Assembly (NCBI RefSeq): GCF_900112195.1
Contig: NZ_FOKR01000010.1
Span: 62,001-126,000, forward strand
Direction of reading: 5' to 3'
DNA from: Butyrivibrio sp. YAB3001
Lineage (GTDB): Bacteria > Bacillota > Clostridia > Lachnospirales > Lachnospiraceae
Length of the DNA: 64,000 nt
Of this stretch, positions 17,077-27,345 are shown in pieces. The position numbers and the translations under genes were made by a program. Each line of letters opens with the position of its first letter. The stretch's first letter is position 1. Below the pieces are notes generated by a model that was given only the letters and a program-made list of their open reading frames with translations, made no database searches and was not told the origin of the DNA.

Positions 17077-17862
17077 CTATTTCAAATATTCATCAAGTCT
17101 TTTCTTGGTGCTTTCAAAATTTGCTCCTATAAGCTTTTCACCAATAACATGTCCTTCATTATCCACAAAAAGTGAAGAAGGAATAACATCAATATCAGCA
17201 ATCGCGCTATAAATATCATCACTGATACGAAGATTAATAAATGCAGCGCCTGAATCATTTAGTATTTCATTGGCATCAGAAACATTATTATCAATGCCAT
17301 CATAAACATCGCATACAATTCCTATCAGATTAACATTGGAAGGAAGTTCATTATATAAGTTTGCATAGTCACCCATTTCTCTGATACAAGGCTGGCAGTA
17401 AGTTCCCCAAACATGAATTATTGTAATATCATATTCTGAAAAAATATCCTGAGTAACAGTCTGGTTATCCAAAGATACGGTTTTAAATAACATCTGTTTT
17501 CGTGAAAGCTCAGATGCCGGAATATTTACTGCTACTGTATTTCCTAAATTTGAAGATGCTAAAGATGTTTCCGAATTAGAAGATTCGTTATTCACAGTTT
17601 GTTCTTCATTTTGCACGTTGTTATTATTAGCAGTTGAATTATTATTTATGACTTCAGTATTATTATCTTCAGGCTTTTCGGAAACTTCAGCAGAAGACGC
17701 AACAGTATTAACTTCTACACTCTGTGAGCTGGAAATCTCACCTGCTGCAGATGTTTCATTAGAATTGTCATCTTCGTCATCAGGCCAGAGAAGAAGCACA
17801 ATAAAAAGAACTCCGAGCGTTGCTAAAGATATTAATAATGTATGCTTAATCTTTTCCCACAT
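17077..17862 (-). CDS. Membrane-anchored TlpA-like thioredoxin-fold protein
   Basis: 261 residues: one N-terminal membrane helix (about 8-26), a long Ser/Asn/Glu-rich linker (about 30-115), then an AhpC/TSA-thioredoxin-like domain with the redox motif WGTYCQPC (Cys156, Cys159) and a downstream cis-proline region (DVIPSSLF). The topology places the domain outside the membrane, as for TlpA/ResA proteins that reduce or form disulfides. Start supported by GAGGAGAAGTAT. First gene of the likely operon thioredoxin, C11 protease, ktrB, ktrA. Its anchor motif LGVLFI-x5-PDDE is shared with the protease. Confidence 0.87.
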   Translation of the reverse strand: MWEKIKHTLLISLATLGVLFIVLLLWPDDEDDNSNETSAAGEISSSQSVEVNTVASSAEVSEKPEDNNTEVINNNSTANNNNVQNEEQTVNNESSNSETSLASSNLGNTVAVNIPASELSRKQMLFKTVSLDNQTVTQDIFSEYDITIIHVWGTYCQPCIREMGDYANLYNELPSNVNLIGIVCDVYDGIDNNVSDANEILNDSGAAFINLRISDDIYSAIADIDVIPSSLFVDNEGHVIGEKLIGANFESTKKRLDEYLK

Positions 17863-17882
17863 ATACTTCTCCTCTCAATTCT

Positions 17883-17933
17883 GCGCACCAATCGAATCCA
17901 TAGCAGAGCGTTATTTATAGAATAAGTATTTCC
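17883..17933 (-). repeat. Diverged copy of a dispersed intergenic repeat
   Basis: Shares ATCCATAGC(A/G)GAGCG, a T-rich run, and GAATA(A/G)GTATTTCC with the copies at 43481 and 49125, in the same orientation. It occupies the short leader in front of the thioredoxin gene and may contain its -10 region. Confidence 0.55.
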
Positions 17934-17944
17934 TCATATCCCAT

Positions 17945-17996
17945 AAAAAGACCATCAGAACAAATGGGTACAATTCCCAATTGGTCCTGATGGTCT
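17945..17996 (-). terminator. Terminator of the uxuA-uxuB operon
   Basis: Long hairpin: AGACCATCAG at one end pairs with CTGATGGTCT, extended inward with a few mismatches (CCAATTGGG against CAAATGGG). The minus strand continues CTTTTTATG. It begins about 105 bp after uxuB. Confidence 0.8.
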
Positions 17997-18100
17997 ACAC
18001 CATTTCACATCAGGCACATCATAGTCAGTATAACATTTTTGTCTGCTATCTGCTATTAGTGCCGATGCAAAAATCCTTATTTGGTCAAAATCCTTATTTT

Positions 18101-19726
18101 TTAGTCATTTATAACCTGGTGAAGAGTTTTTCTTACAGCTCCGGGTCCTTCAATAAGAGATTTAAAATATGTAATTACTCTGTCAAGAAGTCCGGCTTTT
18201 TCAAGATCAACACCGAATATTGTTTCGTCCTTAAGAAGTGGAAGAACTTTCGCCTTAATCTCAACTTCGCTAAGAGATGAACCAAGAGAAATCTCTTTGA
18301 CATATTCCTGTGATTTTGCAAGAAGTGGATCAGGGCTTGGCTCAAAACTATTGCCGTTATCATCAACCCCCATCAGATATCTAAGCCATCCTGCAAAAAC
18401 AAGTGGAATGCACTTAAGGTCAGCAACATTGAGGCTGTCTGATTTCATATATGCCTTAATTGTCTCACCGAATCTGATTGGAAGCTTCTGTGATGTATCG
18501 CAGGCAATTCTCTGTGGTGTATCAGGCATGAACTTATTAGGAATTCTTACATTTACTACTGTGTCAATAAATTCCTGAGGCTTGATTACTCCGGGATCTG
18601 TAACAACGGGAAGTCCTTCTACATATCCTACCTGTTTAACCAGTTTTACAAGATCCTCATCCTTCATCTCTTCTGATATCTTGTCATATCCAAGAATGCA
18701 TCCATATACTGCAAGTGAAGTGTGAAGCGGATTAAGACAGGTGCAAACTTTCATTCTCTCGACCTTGTCAACAGTTTCTTTTTCTGTAAATATAACTCCA
18801 ACTTTTTCAAGAGCAGGTCTTCCATTAGGGAATGTATCTTCTATTACAAGATATTCACTCTCTTCGGCATTTACAAAAGGTGCAACCCATGTGTTTTTGC
18901 TTGTTACAACTGCTTCAAGGCCTTCTACTCCGTCATTTTTAAGGATTTCATTAACAGAATCATCAGGTCTTGGTGTGATCTTATCAATCATGGACCATGG
19001 GAAAGATACTTTGCTGTCATCTTCCACATAGCTCAAGAATTCTTTATCTGCCTTGCCATTATCTGTCCAGTTCTTTGCAAAAGCATGTATTGCAGCATAT
19101 AACTTATCTCCATTATGAGAACAGTTATCAGTGCTGACCATGGCAATAGGCTTCTTTCCTGATAAAAATCTCTCATAGAGAAGAGCTGCAACTTTTCCAA
19201 TATAGCTCTGAGGTTTTTCAGGACCATTTTCAAAATCAGCTGCAACGCTTGAAAGTGTCTCGCCTGCTGCATTTGTAAGGCAGTAGCCCTTTTCTGTTAT
19301 TGTAAATGTGGCCATTTTAAGAGAATCGGCTCTAAAGATCTCTTTTAATCTGCCAAATTCTTTATCATTTCCCGAATCAAGAATGCATGATTCTGCGATA
19401 CTCTCAATTACAGTCTTATCTACGCTTCCATCAGCTTTTAATGTTACAAGAATAGAAAGATTGTCATGAGGTCTGTACATTTTTTCGATTATCTCATAAT
19501 CAAATCCCTCAACTACAGTGATTCCCTTTGAACCATAGTTATTTTCAAGCATTCTCTGAACAAGATTTGCCTGAAAAGCTCTGAAAATGTTACCTGCGCC
19601 AAAGTGTACCCACTCAGGAGAAGCAACAGTCTCTGCTATCATTTTTTCTCTGTCAAATGAAGGTAAAATAAAGCCTTTTTCTTTCCAAGAACTATCATTG
19701 CTTACGCTAGAAATATCTAATTTCAC
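18101..19726 (-). CDS. uxuB: Fructuronate reductase (mannitol dehydrogenase family)
   Basis: About 541 residues. The nucleotide-binding region WVHFGAGNIFRAFQ lies near residue 40, with C-terminal family segments such as CLNPLHTSLAVYGCILGY. It would interconvert D-fructuronate and D-mannonate with NADH, feeding glucuronic acid from xylan side chains towards KDG. The frame is open to a TTG at 19741, but GGAG lies 9 bases before a GTG at 19726, which I prefer. It follows uxuA on the same strand, and the pairing with mannonate dehydratase supports the assignment over other polyol dehydrogenases. Confidence 0.9.
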   Translation of the reverse strand: MKLDISSVSNDSSWKEKGFILPSFDREKMIAETVASPEWVHFGAGNIFRAFQANLVQRMLENNYGSKGITVVEGFDYEIIEKMYRPHDNLSILVTLKADGSVDKTVIESIAESCILDSGNDKEFGRLKEIFRADSLKMATFTITEKGYCLTNAAGETLSSVAADFENGPEKPQSYIGKVAALLYERFLSGKKPIAMVSTDNCSHNGDKLYAAIHAFAKNWTDNGKADKEFLSYVEDDSKVSFPWSMIDKITPRPDDSVNEILKNDGVEGLEAVVTSKNTWVAPFVNAEESEYLVIEDTFPNGRPALEKVGVIFTEKETVDKVERMKVCTCLNPLHTSLAVYGCILGYDKISEEMKDEDLVKLVKQVGYVEGLPVVTDPGVIKPQEFIDTVVNVRIPNKFMPDTPQRIACDTSQKLPIRFGETIKAYMKSDSLNVADLKCIPLVFAGWLRYLMGVDDNGNSFEPSPDPLLAKSQEYVKEISLGSSLSEVEIKAKVLPLLKDETIFGVDLEKAGLLDRVITYFKSLIEGPGAVRKTLHQVIND

Positions 19727-19852
19727 TTTTTTATTCTCCAATTTGTATTTATTCTAAAAAACTACGGAAATATGCGTTTAATGCGGTTTTGTGCATCAAT
19801 GAATGAGTAAACAAACAGCCATTCATTATAAACTTTCCAATAATCCGCAAGA

Positions 19853-20929
19853 TCAGATTCCGCGCTGGTGTGACTTCTCGATTGCTTCCCAAAGTCCATT
19901 AATATAAGTTGCTCCAAGTGCTCTGTCATAGAGACCGTAACCAGGCATAGCAACTTCACCCCAGATCATTCTTCCGTGGTCGGGGCGGATAGGTCCGTCA
20001 AAACCTGTCTCATAAAGAGCCTTAACTATCTCATACATATCAAATGTTCCATCTGCTGAAAGATGAGCTGACTCTTCAAAGTTTGTAGGTGAAATGAACT
20101 TAAGGTTACGAACATGTGCAAAGTGAATTCTTCCCTCAAGTGCTCTGATCATATGAGGAAGGTCATTTTCAAGGCTTGTTCCATAAGAACCTGAGCAGAA
20201 TGTTACACCGTTGTGAACATCATCTACAGCTTTCATAAGTTTAAGGATATTCTTTTCGTTGTTGATGATTCTTGGAAGGCCAAAAACAGACCATGCAGGA
20301 TCATCGGGATGAATAGCCATCTTGATATCATATTTGTTACATACCGGCATGATAGCTTTAAGGAAATAAACAATATTTTCAAAGAGTTTATCTTCATCAA
20401 CACCTTTATAAAGCTCGAAAAGTTCTTTTACATGAGCCATTCTTTCAGGTTCCCAACCTGGCATTACAGAGCCGTTGGTATCTGCTGAAATAGATTCAAA
20501 CATTTTTGCAGGATCGATAGCATCAACAGCTTCCTGAGTATATGCAAGAACTGTTGAACCATCAGGGCGCTTTCTTGCAAGCTCTGTTCTGGTCCAGTCA
20601 AATACAGGCATGAAATTGTAGCACACCATGTGTATGTCTTCTTTACCAAGATTTTCAAGTGTCTTGATATAATTGTCGATATGCTTATCTCTGTCTGCAG
20701 TTGCTGCCTTGATTGCATCAGAAACATTGACTGATTCAATTCCGGCTACTTTAAGGCCCTCTGCCTCAACTTCTTTCTTGAGAGCCTGAATTTCACTCTG
20801 CTCCCAAAGCTCACCGGCCTGTTTATTGTAAAGAGTAGTGATTACTCCATGAACTCCGGGAACCTGTCTGATCTGCCAAAGCTTGACAGTATCATAGTTT
20901 GTGCCATACCAGCGAAGTGTCATTTCCAT
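19853..20929 (-). CDS. uxuA: Mannonate dehydratase
   Basis: 358 residues of the UxuA family, which dehydrates D-mannonate to 2-keto-3-deoxygluconate. Characteristic segments are MTLRWYGTNYDTVKLWQIRQ at the start, VCYNFMPVFDWTRT, MAIHPDDPAWSVFGLPRI with a metal-site His, CSGSYGT, and HVRNLKF. GGAGG lies 11 bases before the ATG at 20929. That ribosome binding site is the distal arm of a 14-bp perfect inverted repeat. First gene of the uxuA-uxuB operon. Confidence 0.96.
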   Translation of the reverse strand: MEMTLRWYGTNYDTVKLWQIRQVPGVHGVITTLYNKQAGELWEQSEIQALKKEVEAEGLKVAGIESVNVSDAIKAATADRDKHIDNYIKTLENLGKEDIHMVCYNFMPVFDWTRTELARKRPDGSTVLAYTQEAVDAIDPAKMFESISADTNGSVMPGWEPERMAHVKELFELYKGVDEDKLFENIVYFLKAIMPVCNKYDIKMAIHPDDPAWSVFGLPRIINNEKNILKLMKAVDDVHNGVTFCSGSYGTSLENDLPHMIRALEGRIHFAHVRNLKFISPTNFEESAHLSADGTFDMYEIVKALYETGFDGPIRPDHGRMIWGEVAMPGYGLYDRALGATYINGLWEAIEKSHQRGI

Positions 20930-20940
20930 AATAAAAAATA

Positions 20941-20985
20941 CCTCCAAATAATTACTTTGATACTAATAGCATAATTATTTGGAGG
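20941..20985 (-). promoter_or_regulatory. 14-bp perfect inverted repeat covering the uxuA ribosome binding site
   Basis: CCTCCAAATAATTA (20972-20985, minus-strand sense) pairs exactly with TAATTATTTGGAGG (20941-20954) across a 17-base spacer. The second arm contains the GGAGG of uxuA and is followed by TATTTTTTATT. As RNA it would hide the ribosome binding site; as DNA it could be an operator. The two readings depend on the transcription start. Confidence 0.7.
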
Positions 20986-21024
20986 CATATATTGAATAGA
21001 ATTAGTTGTTGCCAAGTTTGCAAA
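20986..21024 (-). promoter_or_regulatory. Candidate uxuA promoter
   Basis: Option one: -35 TTGGCA (21010-21015), 18-bp spacer, -10 TATATG (20986-20991). Option two: -35 TTGCAA, 19-bp spacer, -10 TATTCA (20993-20998). The first would start transcription inside the inverted repeat, the second just before it. Confidence 0.4.
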
Positions 21025-21040
21025 AGTTGTTGTTATATTT

Positions 21041-21829
21041 TTACCTGTCTTCGAATTTCACACGCATTATTCCCTCATAGATCTTAATAAAGGCTATGGA
21101 AGCTTCTCTTGCGAATTCTCCCTCTTCCTCATTAAATCCATGTTCTGCGCCTTCAATTTCTTTCAAAGTCGCATGACCATAGTTTGCTGCAGCAGTTCTC
21201 GAATATTCTATGGGAACAATCGGATCTTTGTCTCCATGAAGAATAAGCACAGGTTTGTTAAAACCGGTCTGAAGATCTTCCACATCTATGTCCTGGGCAA
21301 CTGCATCATAATCCTTTGACAGTTCAAATCCCATTGCTTCAGATTGGCCGTTCTTGATGCGTGATCTGGCATCATCGGGAATAACAAAGGCCGGATACCA
21401 TAATATAAGTCCCTTTACGTCTTCCTGATAGGCTCTTCCTACTATTGCCGAAACAAAACCTCCCTGACTTTCACCCTGCAGATATATGCTGCTTGTGTCA
21501 ACATAGGAAAGAGTTGCAACTTTTTCCATGACTTTAACAAGGTCACTGGCCTCAGTCATTACAGTCATGTCTTTCATGGAACCATCACTTGTAGATTCTG
21601 CTCCACCTCCGCAAAAATCAAAGAATGCACATACGATTCCGTGCTGCGCATATGCAGGTCCATGGTGCATCAGCGCATGGTAGTTTGAGCCAAATCCATG
21701 GGAAAAAATCACTACAGGAAACTGTCCCTCCGCTTTCGGTCTATAAATAAGTCCTCTTATCATCCTGCCGCTTTCATGCAGTACATCAAGCTTTTCTGTA
21801 ACAGCCTCGTACAATTTAATACCGTCCAT
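21041..21829 (-). CDS. Alpha/beta-hydrolase, probable esterase
   Basis: 262 residues, cytoplasmic. Oxyanion region FSHGFGSNYHAL, nucleophile serine in GESQGG, acid in LHGDKDPIVP, catalytic histidine in AEHGFNEEEG. The fold order matches small esterases of the type known from Butyrivibrio (cinnamoyl/feruloyl esterase Est1E). Next to uxuA it may release hydroxycinnamic acids or acetyl groups from xylan fragments; this is inferred from location. Start supported by AAGGGGGCAAGG. It lies upstream of uxuA on the same strand, but uxuA seems to have its own promoter. Confidence 0.82.
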   Translation of the reverse strand: MDGIKLYEAVTEKLDVLHESGRMIRGLIYRPKAEGQFPVVIFSHGFGSNYHALMHHGPAYAQHGIVCAFFDFCGGGAESTSDGSMKDMTVMTEASDLVKVMEKVATLSYVDTSSIYLQGESQGGFVSAIVGRAYQEDVKGLILWYPAFVIPDDARSRIKNGQSEAMGFELSKDYDAVAQDIDVEDLQTGFNKPVLILHGDKDPIVPIEYSRTAAANYGHATLKEIEGAEHGFNEEEGEFAREASIAFIKIYEGIMRVKFEDR

Positions 21830-21862
21830 TAGCCTTGCCCCCTTTTATACTTTTTCTTTAAT

Positions 21863-22534
21863 CTATCTGAAGCTTTTTAAATATTCCTTATGTTCCTCTG
21901 AAACCCTGAAACTCTCAACAGCTTTCTGAATAGCTTTTCGGTGAACCCATTCATCGAGCCTTCGATTTTCTATATAAGGAACACTTTCATCATATTTTTT
22001 TGCAAGAGCAGTAGCAAAAAACCATGCCACCATCATTTTAAGGTAATAGTCTTCTCCGCTCTTTGATGCAACTATTTCCAGGTATTCATCTTTAAAGTCG
22101 TCGCCCAAAAACTCATTCATCAGCATTCGTATACCGAAGCGGGCTGTATATACATGCTCGGATTCAATCCACTTCTTTATGTAGGGAAGAAGCTTTTCAT
22201 GATTCTTTTTAAAAGCTTTGGGTGTAGCCTGATCAGATACAGGCCAGCAGTCAACATAGGGTAAAAATGTCTCGACTGCCTGAATGCACTCATCAAAATC
22301 CTTTATCAACGAAATCATAAAAAAGTGAACAAGATTTTCTTCATAATATTTATGTGGAAGATTGCTTAAAAATGCATCGCTGTCCTTGCCTGCAAACTCT
22401 TCTTTGGCAATTCTTCTCATATCCGGCGTTCTAACACCGATAATGATATCAGGTGATATGTTCGGAACCAGTTTAGCCTGAAAATCTCTGTATTTATCAT
22501 CCTTACATTCAATCAGTTTTTCAAATACGCTCAT
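21863..22534 (-). CDS. AlkD-family DNA alkylation repair protein
   Basis: 223 residues of helical HEAT-like repeats. Family segments include VRTPDMRRIAKEE, the YYEENLVHFFMI stretch, NWD-like VDCWPVSDQATPKAF, RFGIRMLMNEF, and DYYLKMMVAWFFATA. AlkD proteins excise bulky or positively charged alkylated bases. An upstream in-frame ATG (22546) lacks a ribosome binding site; GGAG six bases before the ATG at 22534 decides the start. It precedes the esterase gene by 33 bp and may be co-transcribed with it, without obvious functional link. Confidence 0.9.
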   Translation of the reverse strand: MSVFEKLIECKDDKYRDFQAKLVPNISPDIIIGVRTPDMRRIAKEEFAGKDSDAFLSNLPHKYYEENLVHFFMISLIKDFDECIQAVETFLPYVDCWPVSDQATPKAFKKNHEKLLPYIKKWIESEHVYTARFGIRMLMNEFLGDDFKDEYLEIVASKSGEDYYLKMMVAWFFATALAKKYDESVPYIENRRLDEWVHRKAIQKAVESFRVSEEHKEYLKSFR

Positions 22535-24000
<1,466 letters not shown>

Positions 24001-24008
24001 TTAGTTTT

Positions 24009-26144
24009 TTACTTAATGATCTTCATTCCCATTGTAAACGCGAATGGATAGACAAACTTTCGTTGTTCGCCGCCATCAAATTCAACCATAAATTTGGTCG
24101 GCATTTCATCGTCATCATAATCAACATCAATTATAGTTCCCGCCCCATATCGGTCTTGGCTGACTCTTTCGCCAATGACCAGTTGCGGCGGGATTTTTGC
24201 TTTTACTCCGGCGTTTTCGGGCTTCTTTTTCTTAAGAAGAGGTGTTGCTGTCTTAGTGGTTACTTTTTTCTTTTCAGTCACCTTATCGTTGTCTTTCCCG
24301 GTGAGTTCTTTTACAAAGATAGAGGCCTTGTCTGCATATTTAAAAATGGTCAGCTTTTCCTTGGCTCTTGTTATTCCAACATAAAAGATTCTTCTCTCTT
24401 CTTCAAAGTCTCTAAGCTCCTGTTTGTCTGCTTTATCATTCTTTTTAATGACTTTGCTTGGAAAAACTCCATTTATAACATCCATGAGTATAACTGAGTC
24501 ATACTCCAGCCCTTTGCTTGAATGAATCGTTGAAAGAATAAACTTTGAATTATAATCCGGAGCTTTTTCGGTGAGCAAAATCCTTAATTCATCCAGCCTT
24601 GCAAGAAACGAAGCTATATCGCTTTCATTCTTGGCAAGCATTTTTAAGATAAAAATCTTGTTTGTATCTATATTGTTGGTCTTAAGATAATCCCCGTATC
24701 CCATGTAGTTTTCAAGTCTGTTTATAGCCTTTAAAGGGGTCTCTGAAGCCATATTTTTAAAATGTGTTCTTAGGGACCTGCAATTCCCCAAAACTCTTGA
24801 ACTTAATTCTATTTTTTCTGCTGCATCCAATATTCCTGAATGATCTTTGTCCGCAAAATAGCACATAGCTTCGGCATCAGGTTTTCTTAAAAACGCCTGA
24901 AACTTAAAATATATCTTCATAAATAGCTCAGGGTCAGATGGACTTAGCGAAAATTTCAACATATTTGTTATATCTACAACCACCCTGTGGGTAAAAAAAG
25001 CCATATCTGCGTTCTTTATTCTATAAGAAACGCCTTCTCTCTCAAGAATATCCACAAGCGGCAATATGCTCTCATTATCTCTGTATAAAACAGCTGTCTG
25101 TTTTTGAATATCAGATGCTATTTTAAAAAGATAGGAATACTGTGCCTCACGACTAGATAATGAAACAATACTTACATCGCTCATTGGCTCTCTCGTCGCA
25201 CACATGTGCTTTTTGTGCCTGCTCTGATTGTGTTGGATAAAAAGATCCGCTGCCTCTACAATTCTTGCATTTGATCTATAGTTTTGATCCATTACAAGAA
25301 CTTTTGCTCCGGGATGATCTTTTTCAAAGTTTAAAAGCGCATCCGGATAAGCTGCTCTAAAGCCGTAAATACTCTGATCTTCATCTCCAACCATGAAAAG
25401 ATTGCCGGTTCTGCCTGCTAAAATTGATATTATCATGTGCTGAATCTTTGACGTATCCTGAGCCTCATCGACGCAGATATATCTGTATTCATTCTTATAA
25501 TAAGAAAGAAGTTCTTTTGACCCCTTGAGCATTCTATATGCATAGATCATCTGATCATCATAATCCATAAGCGAGCGTTCTTTAAGTCCACTATTGTATG
25601 CAGAATAAATTTTATATAGATCTATGCCCTCATCTTTGCCTACCTGCTTTATTTCATTTTCATTCAGGCACATATTTTTGCAATAGGTTATGAGTGTTCG
25701 GATGCTCTTAATATCACTCTCTGTAGGATATTCCCCGACAACCTTCAAATATATATCTGTTAAAAGCTTTCCTGTGATTCTTTCGTCAGTCACAAGTTCA
25801 AAAGAGCTTTTACCAATAATCCTGCCGTAATGAGCTATTATCTTGGCGCAAATACCGTTTATAGTTCTAAATTCCAGTCTTCCTGCAAGCTCTTCTCCAA
25901 ACAGCTTTGTAAATCTTTCTGCCATATCCTTCGTAGCAGCTACAGTATAGGTCAGGGTAAGTATGTTTTCAGGTGCGATTCCTTTACAGTAAAGCATATA
26001 TCCAAGCCTGTTTACCAATACTGTAGTTTTACCGCTTCCCGGAACTGCCAGCAAAAGCACAGGCCCTTCTATGGTTTTTACAGCATCTAACTGATTGCTA
26101 TTAAGATTTATGCAGTATCTATTCAAAAATTCTGATTCGTTCAT
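24009..26144 (-). CDS. UvrD/PcrA-like superfamily 1 DNA helicase
   Basis: 711 residues, cytoplasmic. SF1A motifs in order: VPGSGKTTVLVNR (I), TLTYTVAATKDM (Ia), CVDEAQDTSK (II), GDEDQSIYGFR (III), DQNYRSN (IV), STIHSSKGLEYD (V), VGITRAKEKL (VI). The last 60 residues form a small SH3/Tudor-like domain (YGAGTIIDVDYDDDEMPTKF) as in PcrA. Slightly shorter than UvrD/PcrA. Likely role in DNA repair or replication-fork maintenance. Converges with the esterase gene with only 8 bp between. The ribosome binding site is weak. Confidence 0.93.
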   Translation of the reverse strand: MNESEFLNRYCINLNSNQLDAVKTIEGPVLLLAVPGSGKTTVLVNRLGYMLYCKGIAPENILTLTYTVAATKDMAERFTKLFGEELAGRLEFRTINGICAKIIAHYGRIIGKSSFELVTDERITGKLLTDIYLKVVGEYPTESDIKSIRTLITYCKNMCLNENEIKQVGKDEGIDLYKIYSAYNSGLKERSLMDYDDQMIYAYRMLKGSKELLSYYKNEYRYICVDEAQDTSKIQHMIISILAGRTGNLFMVGDEDQSIYGFRAAYPDALLNFEKDHPGAKVLVMDQNYRSNARIVEAADLFIQHNQSRHKKHMCATREPMSDVSIVSLSSREAQYSYLFKIASDIQKQTAVLYRDNESILPLVDILEREGVSYRIKNADMAFFTHRVVVDITNMLKFSLSPSDPELFMKIYFKFQAFLRKPDAEAMCYFADKDHSGILDAAEKIELSSRVLGNCRSLRTHFKNMASETPLKAINRLENYMGYGDYLKTNNIDTNKIFILKMLAKNESDIASFLARLDELRILLTEKAPDYNSKFILSTIHSSKGLEYDSVILMDVINGVFPSKVIKKNDKADKQELRDFEEERRIFYVGITRAKEKLTIFKYADKASIFVKELTGKDNDKVTEKKKVTTKTATPLLKKKKPENAGVKAKIPPQLVIGERVSQDRYGAGTIIDVDYDDDEMPTKFMVEFDGGEQRKFVYPFAFTMGMKIIK

Positions 26145-26230
26145 TGAAAATAAATCACTCTTTCATAGATTTTATTTTGTATAAATTAAATTCACCCTAT
26201 ATTAACATAACTACAATGATATAGGAATAA

Positions 26231-26265
26231 AAAACGTGGGACCACATTTTCATGTAAATCCCACG
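26231..26265 (-). terminator. Terminator of the UBA/DUF4342 gene
   Basis: Arms CGTGGGA and TCCCACG with a second inner pair (ACAT/ATGT); the minus strand continues TTTTTT. It begins 22 bp after the stop. Confidence 0.7.
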
Positions 26266-26286
26266 CTTTCTCAATACCTTTCATTA

Positions 26287-26676
26287 TTACTTAATTTCAT
26301 CTGTAGTTCCATCTTTTTTTACTACTTCAAGTCTGCATCCAAGTCCGAATGCTGCAACAGATCCGGCAATCAATGCCCAAGGAGCAGCTGCAAGTCCAAG
26401 TAATCCGCCGACGATTCCAACATTAACAGGAACACTGAAAACAACTTCATCGCCCTTTTTGATCTGAACTCTGTCAGCGTTTCCTTCTTCAACTTTCTTT
26501 TTAAGCTTATCAATCAATTCCTTGATGTCATCGCCTATATCCTTTGTATCCGGCTGTATAAGCTTGATTGCTGCATCAGCATCTCCATCAGTCTTAATGA
26601 GTGCTTCCTTTGCAGTCTTGTAATCAACTCCTGTCTGATCCATTACCTTTTCAACAGCTTCTAATGAAAAATTCAT
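26287..26676 (-). CDS. UBA-like/DUF4342 protein (first of two in the window)
   Basis: 129 residues. The N-terminal 45 form a UBA-like three-helix domain (VEKVMDQTGVDYKTAKEAL, then DAAIKLI), as also seen at the start of EF-Ts. The rest matches DUF4342: a beta segment (VQIKKGDEVVFSVPVNVG), a glycine/alanine-rich hydrophobic stretch and a basic end. The frame reaches a TTG two codons upstream, but AAAGGAG 8 bases before the ATG at 26676 decides the start. Monocistronic, with a terminator. Function unknown; a paralogue at 45479 sits in a two-component operon, hinting at an envelope role. Confidence 0.8.
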   Translation of the reverse strand: MNFSLEAVEKVMDQTGVDYKTAKEALIKTDGDADAAIKLIQPDTKDIGDDIKELIDKLKKKVEEGNADRVQIKKGDEVVFSVPVNVGIVGGLLGLAAAPWALIAGSVAAFGLGCRLEVVKKDGTTDEIK

Positions 26677-26869
26677 ACTCAAGTCTCCTTTCCCAAGTAA
26701 CTTTTTAATTGTTTATTGGTTTCATTTATAGTGATCAACTTTTTTAGTTGTATGAACTAATTATAAATCCATTATATTCACGGGTATATTCTCTTTGCAG
26801 CAAAAAGAAAAACGCTATTTTGCAAAATGTGGAAATATAGAAGCTTTCTGTCATTTTAAGCAGTTTTCC

Positions 26870-27325
26870 TTAGAAAAACAGGAAAAATCTAAATAACAGT
26901 GAAAGAATCTGAAGTATAATAAAAAATCTGAAAATCTTCCCAAGAATCGAAAATCCATATACAGGTGTTCTATTCCATCCGGTCCAGTTATTCCATGTAT
27001 TCCAATTATCCTCAGGGCTGTTGTTACTTCTAAAGCCGCCTGTGCTCCACTCCCAATATGTTCCTGCATTTTCAAAAGGATTTTCTTCCTTTTGGGCATA
27101 TGTAGGTTGTTCAGTATAGGTATAGGTTTGTCTGTATCTCTCAGCTCCGGGTCTTGTAAGAATATCATAGGCTGCATTTATTTCGTTCATTCTCTCTGCA
27201 GCGCTTGCATCACCCGGATTAAGATCAGGATGATATTTCTTGGCAAGACGCCTATGGGCTTTTTTAATTTCTTCTTCCGAAGCTCCGGGATTGACTCCAA
27301 GAACTTTGTATGGGTCCATCATCAT
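26870..27325 (-). CDS. J-domain protein with C-terminal membrane helix
   Basis: 151 residues. J domain at 3-65 with the essential HPD ([10 protein letters not shown]) and the helix IV region [14 protein letters not shown] Trp/Asn-rich linker follows, then one hydrophobic segment ending in FRFFLFF at the C-terminus. This is a short DnaJ-like protein that would recruit DnaK to the membrane; it lacks the zinc-finger and substrate domains of DnaJ. GGAGG lies 10 bases before the first ATG. It follows a zinc-ribbon membrane protein gene by 20 bp; the two form an operon. Confidence 0.88.
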   Translation of the reverse strand: MMMDPYKVLGVNPGASEEEIKKAHRRLAKKYHPDLNPGDASAAERMNEINAAYDILTRPGAERYRQTYTYTEQPTYAQKEENPFENAGTYWEWSTGGFRSNNSPEDNWNTWNNWTGWNRTPVYGFSILGKIFRFFIILQILSLLFRFFLFF

Positions 27326-27345
27326 AAGTACTTCCTCCGGCCTGG

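Noticed and set aside
17863..17945. c-di-AMP (ydaO-type) riboswitch before the ktr operon
   Set aside because: The leader is too short and holds a dispersed repeat; no aptamer core recognised.
26851..27177. Second protein in another frame of the J-domain gene
   Set aside because: Overlaps the J-domain gene, lacks a ribosome binding site and domain resemblance.
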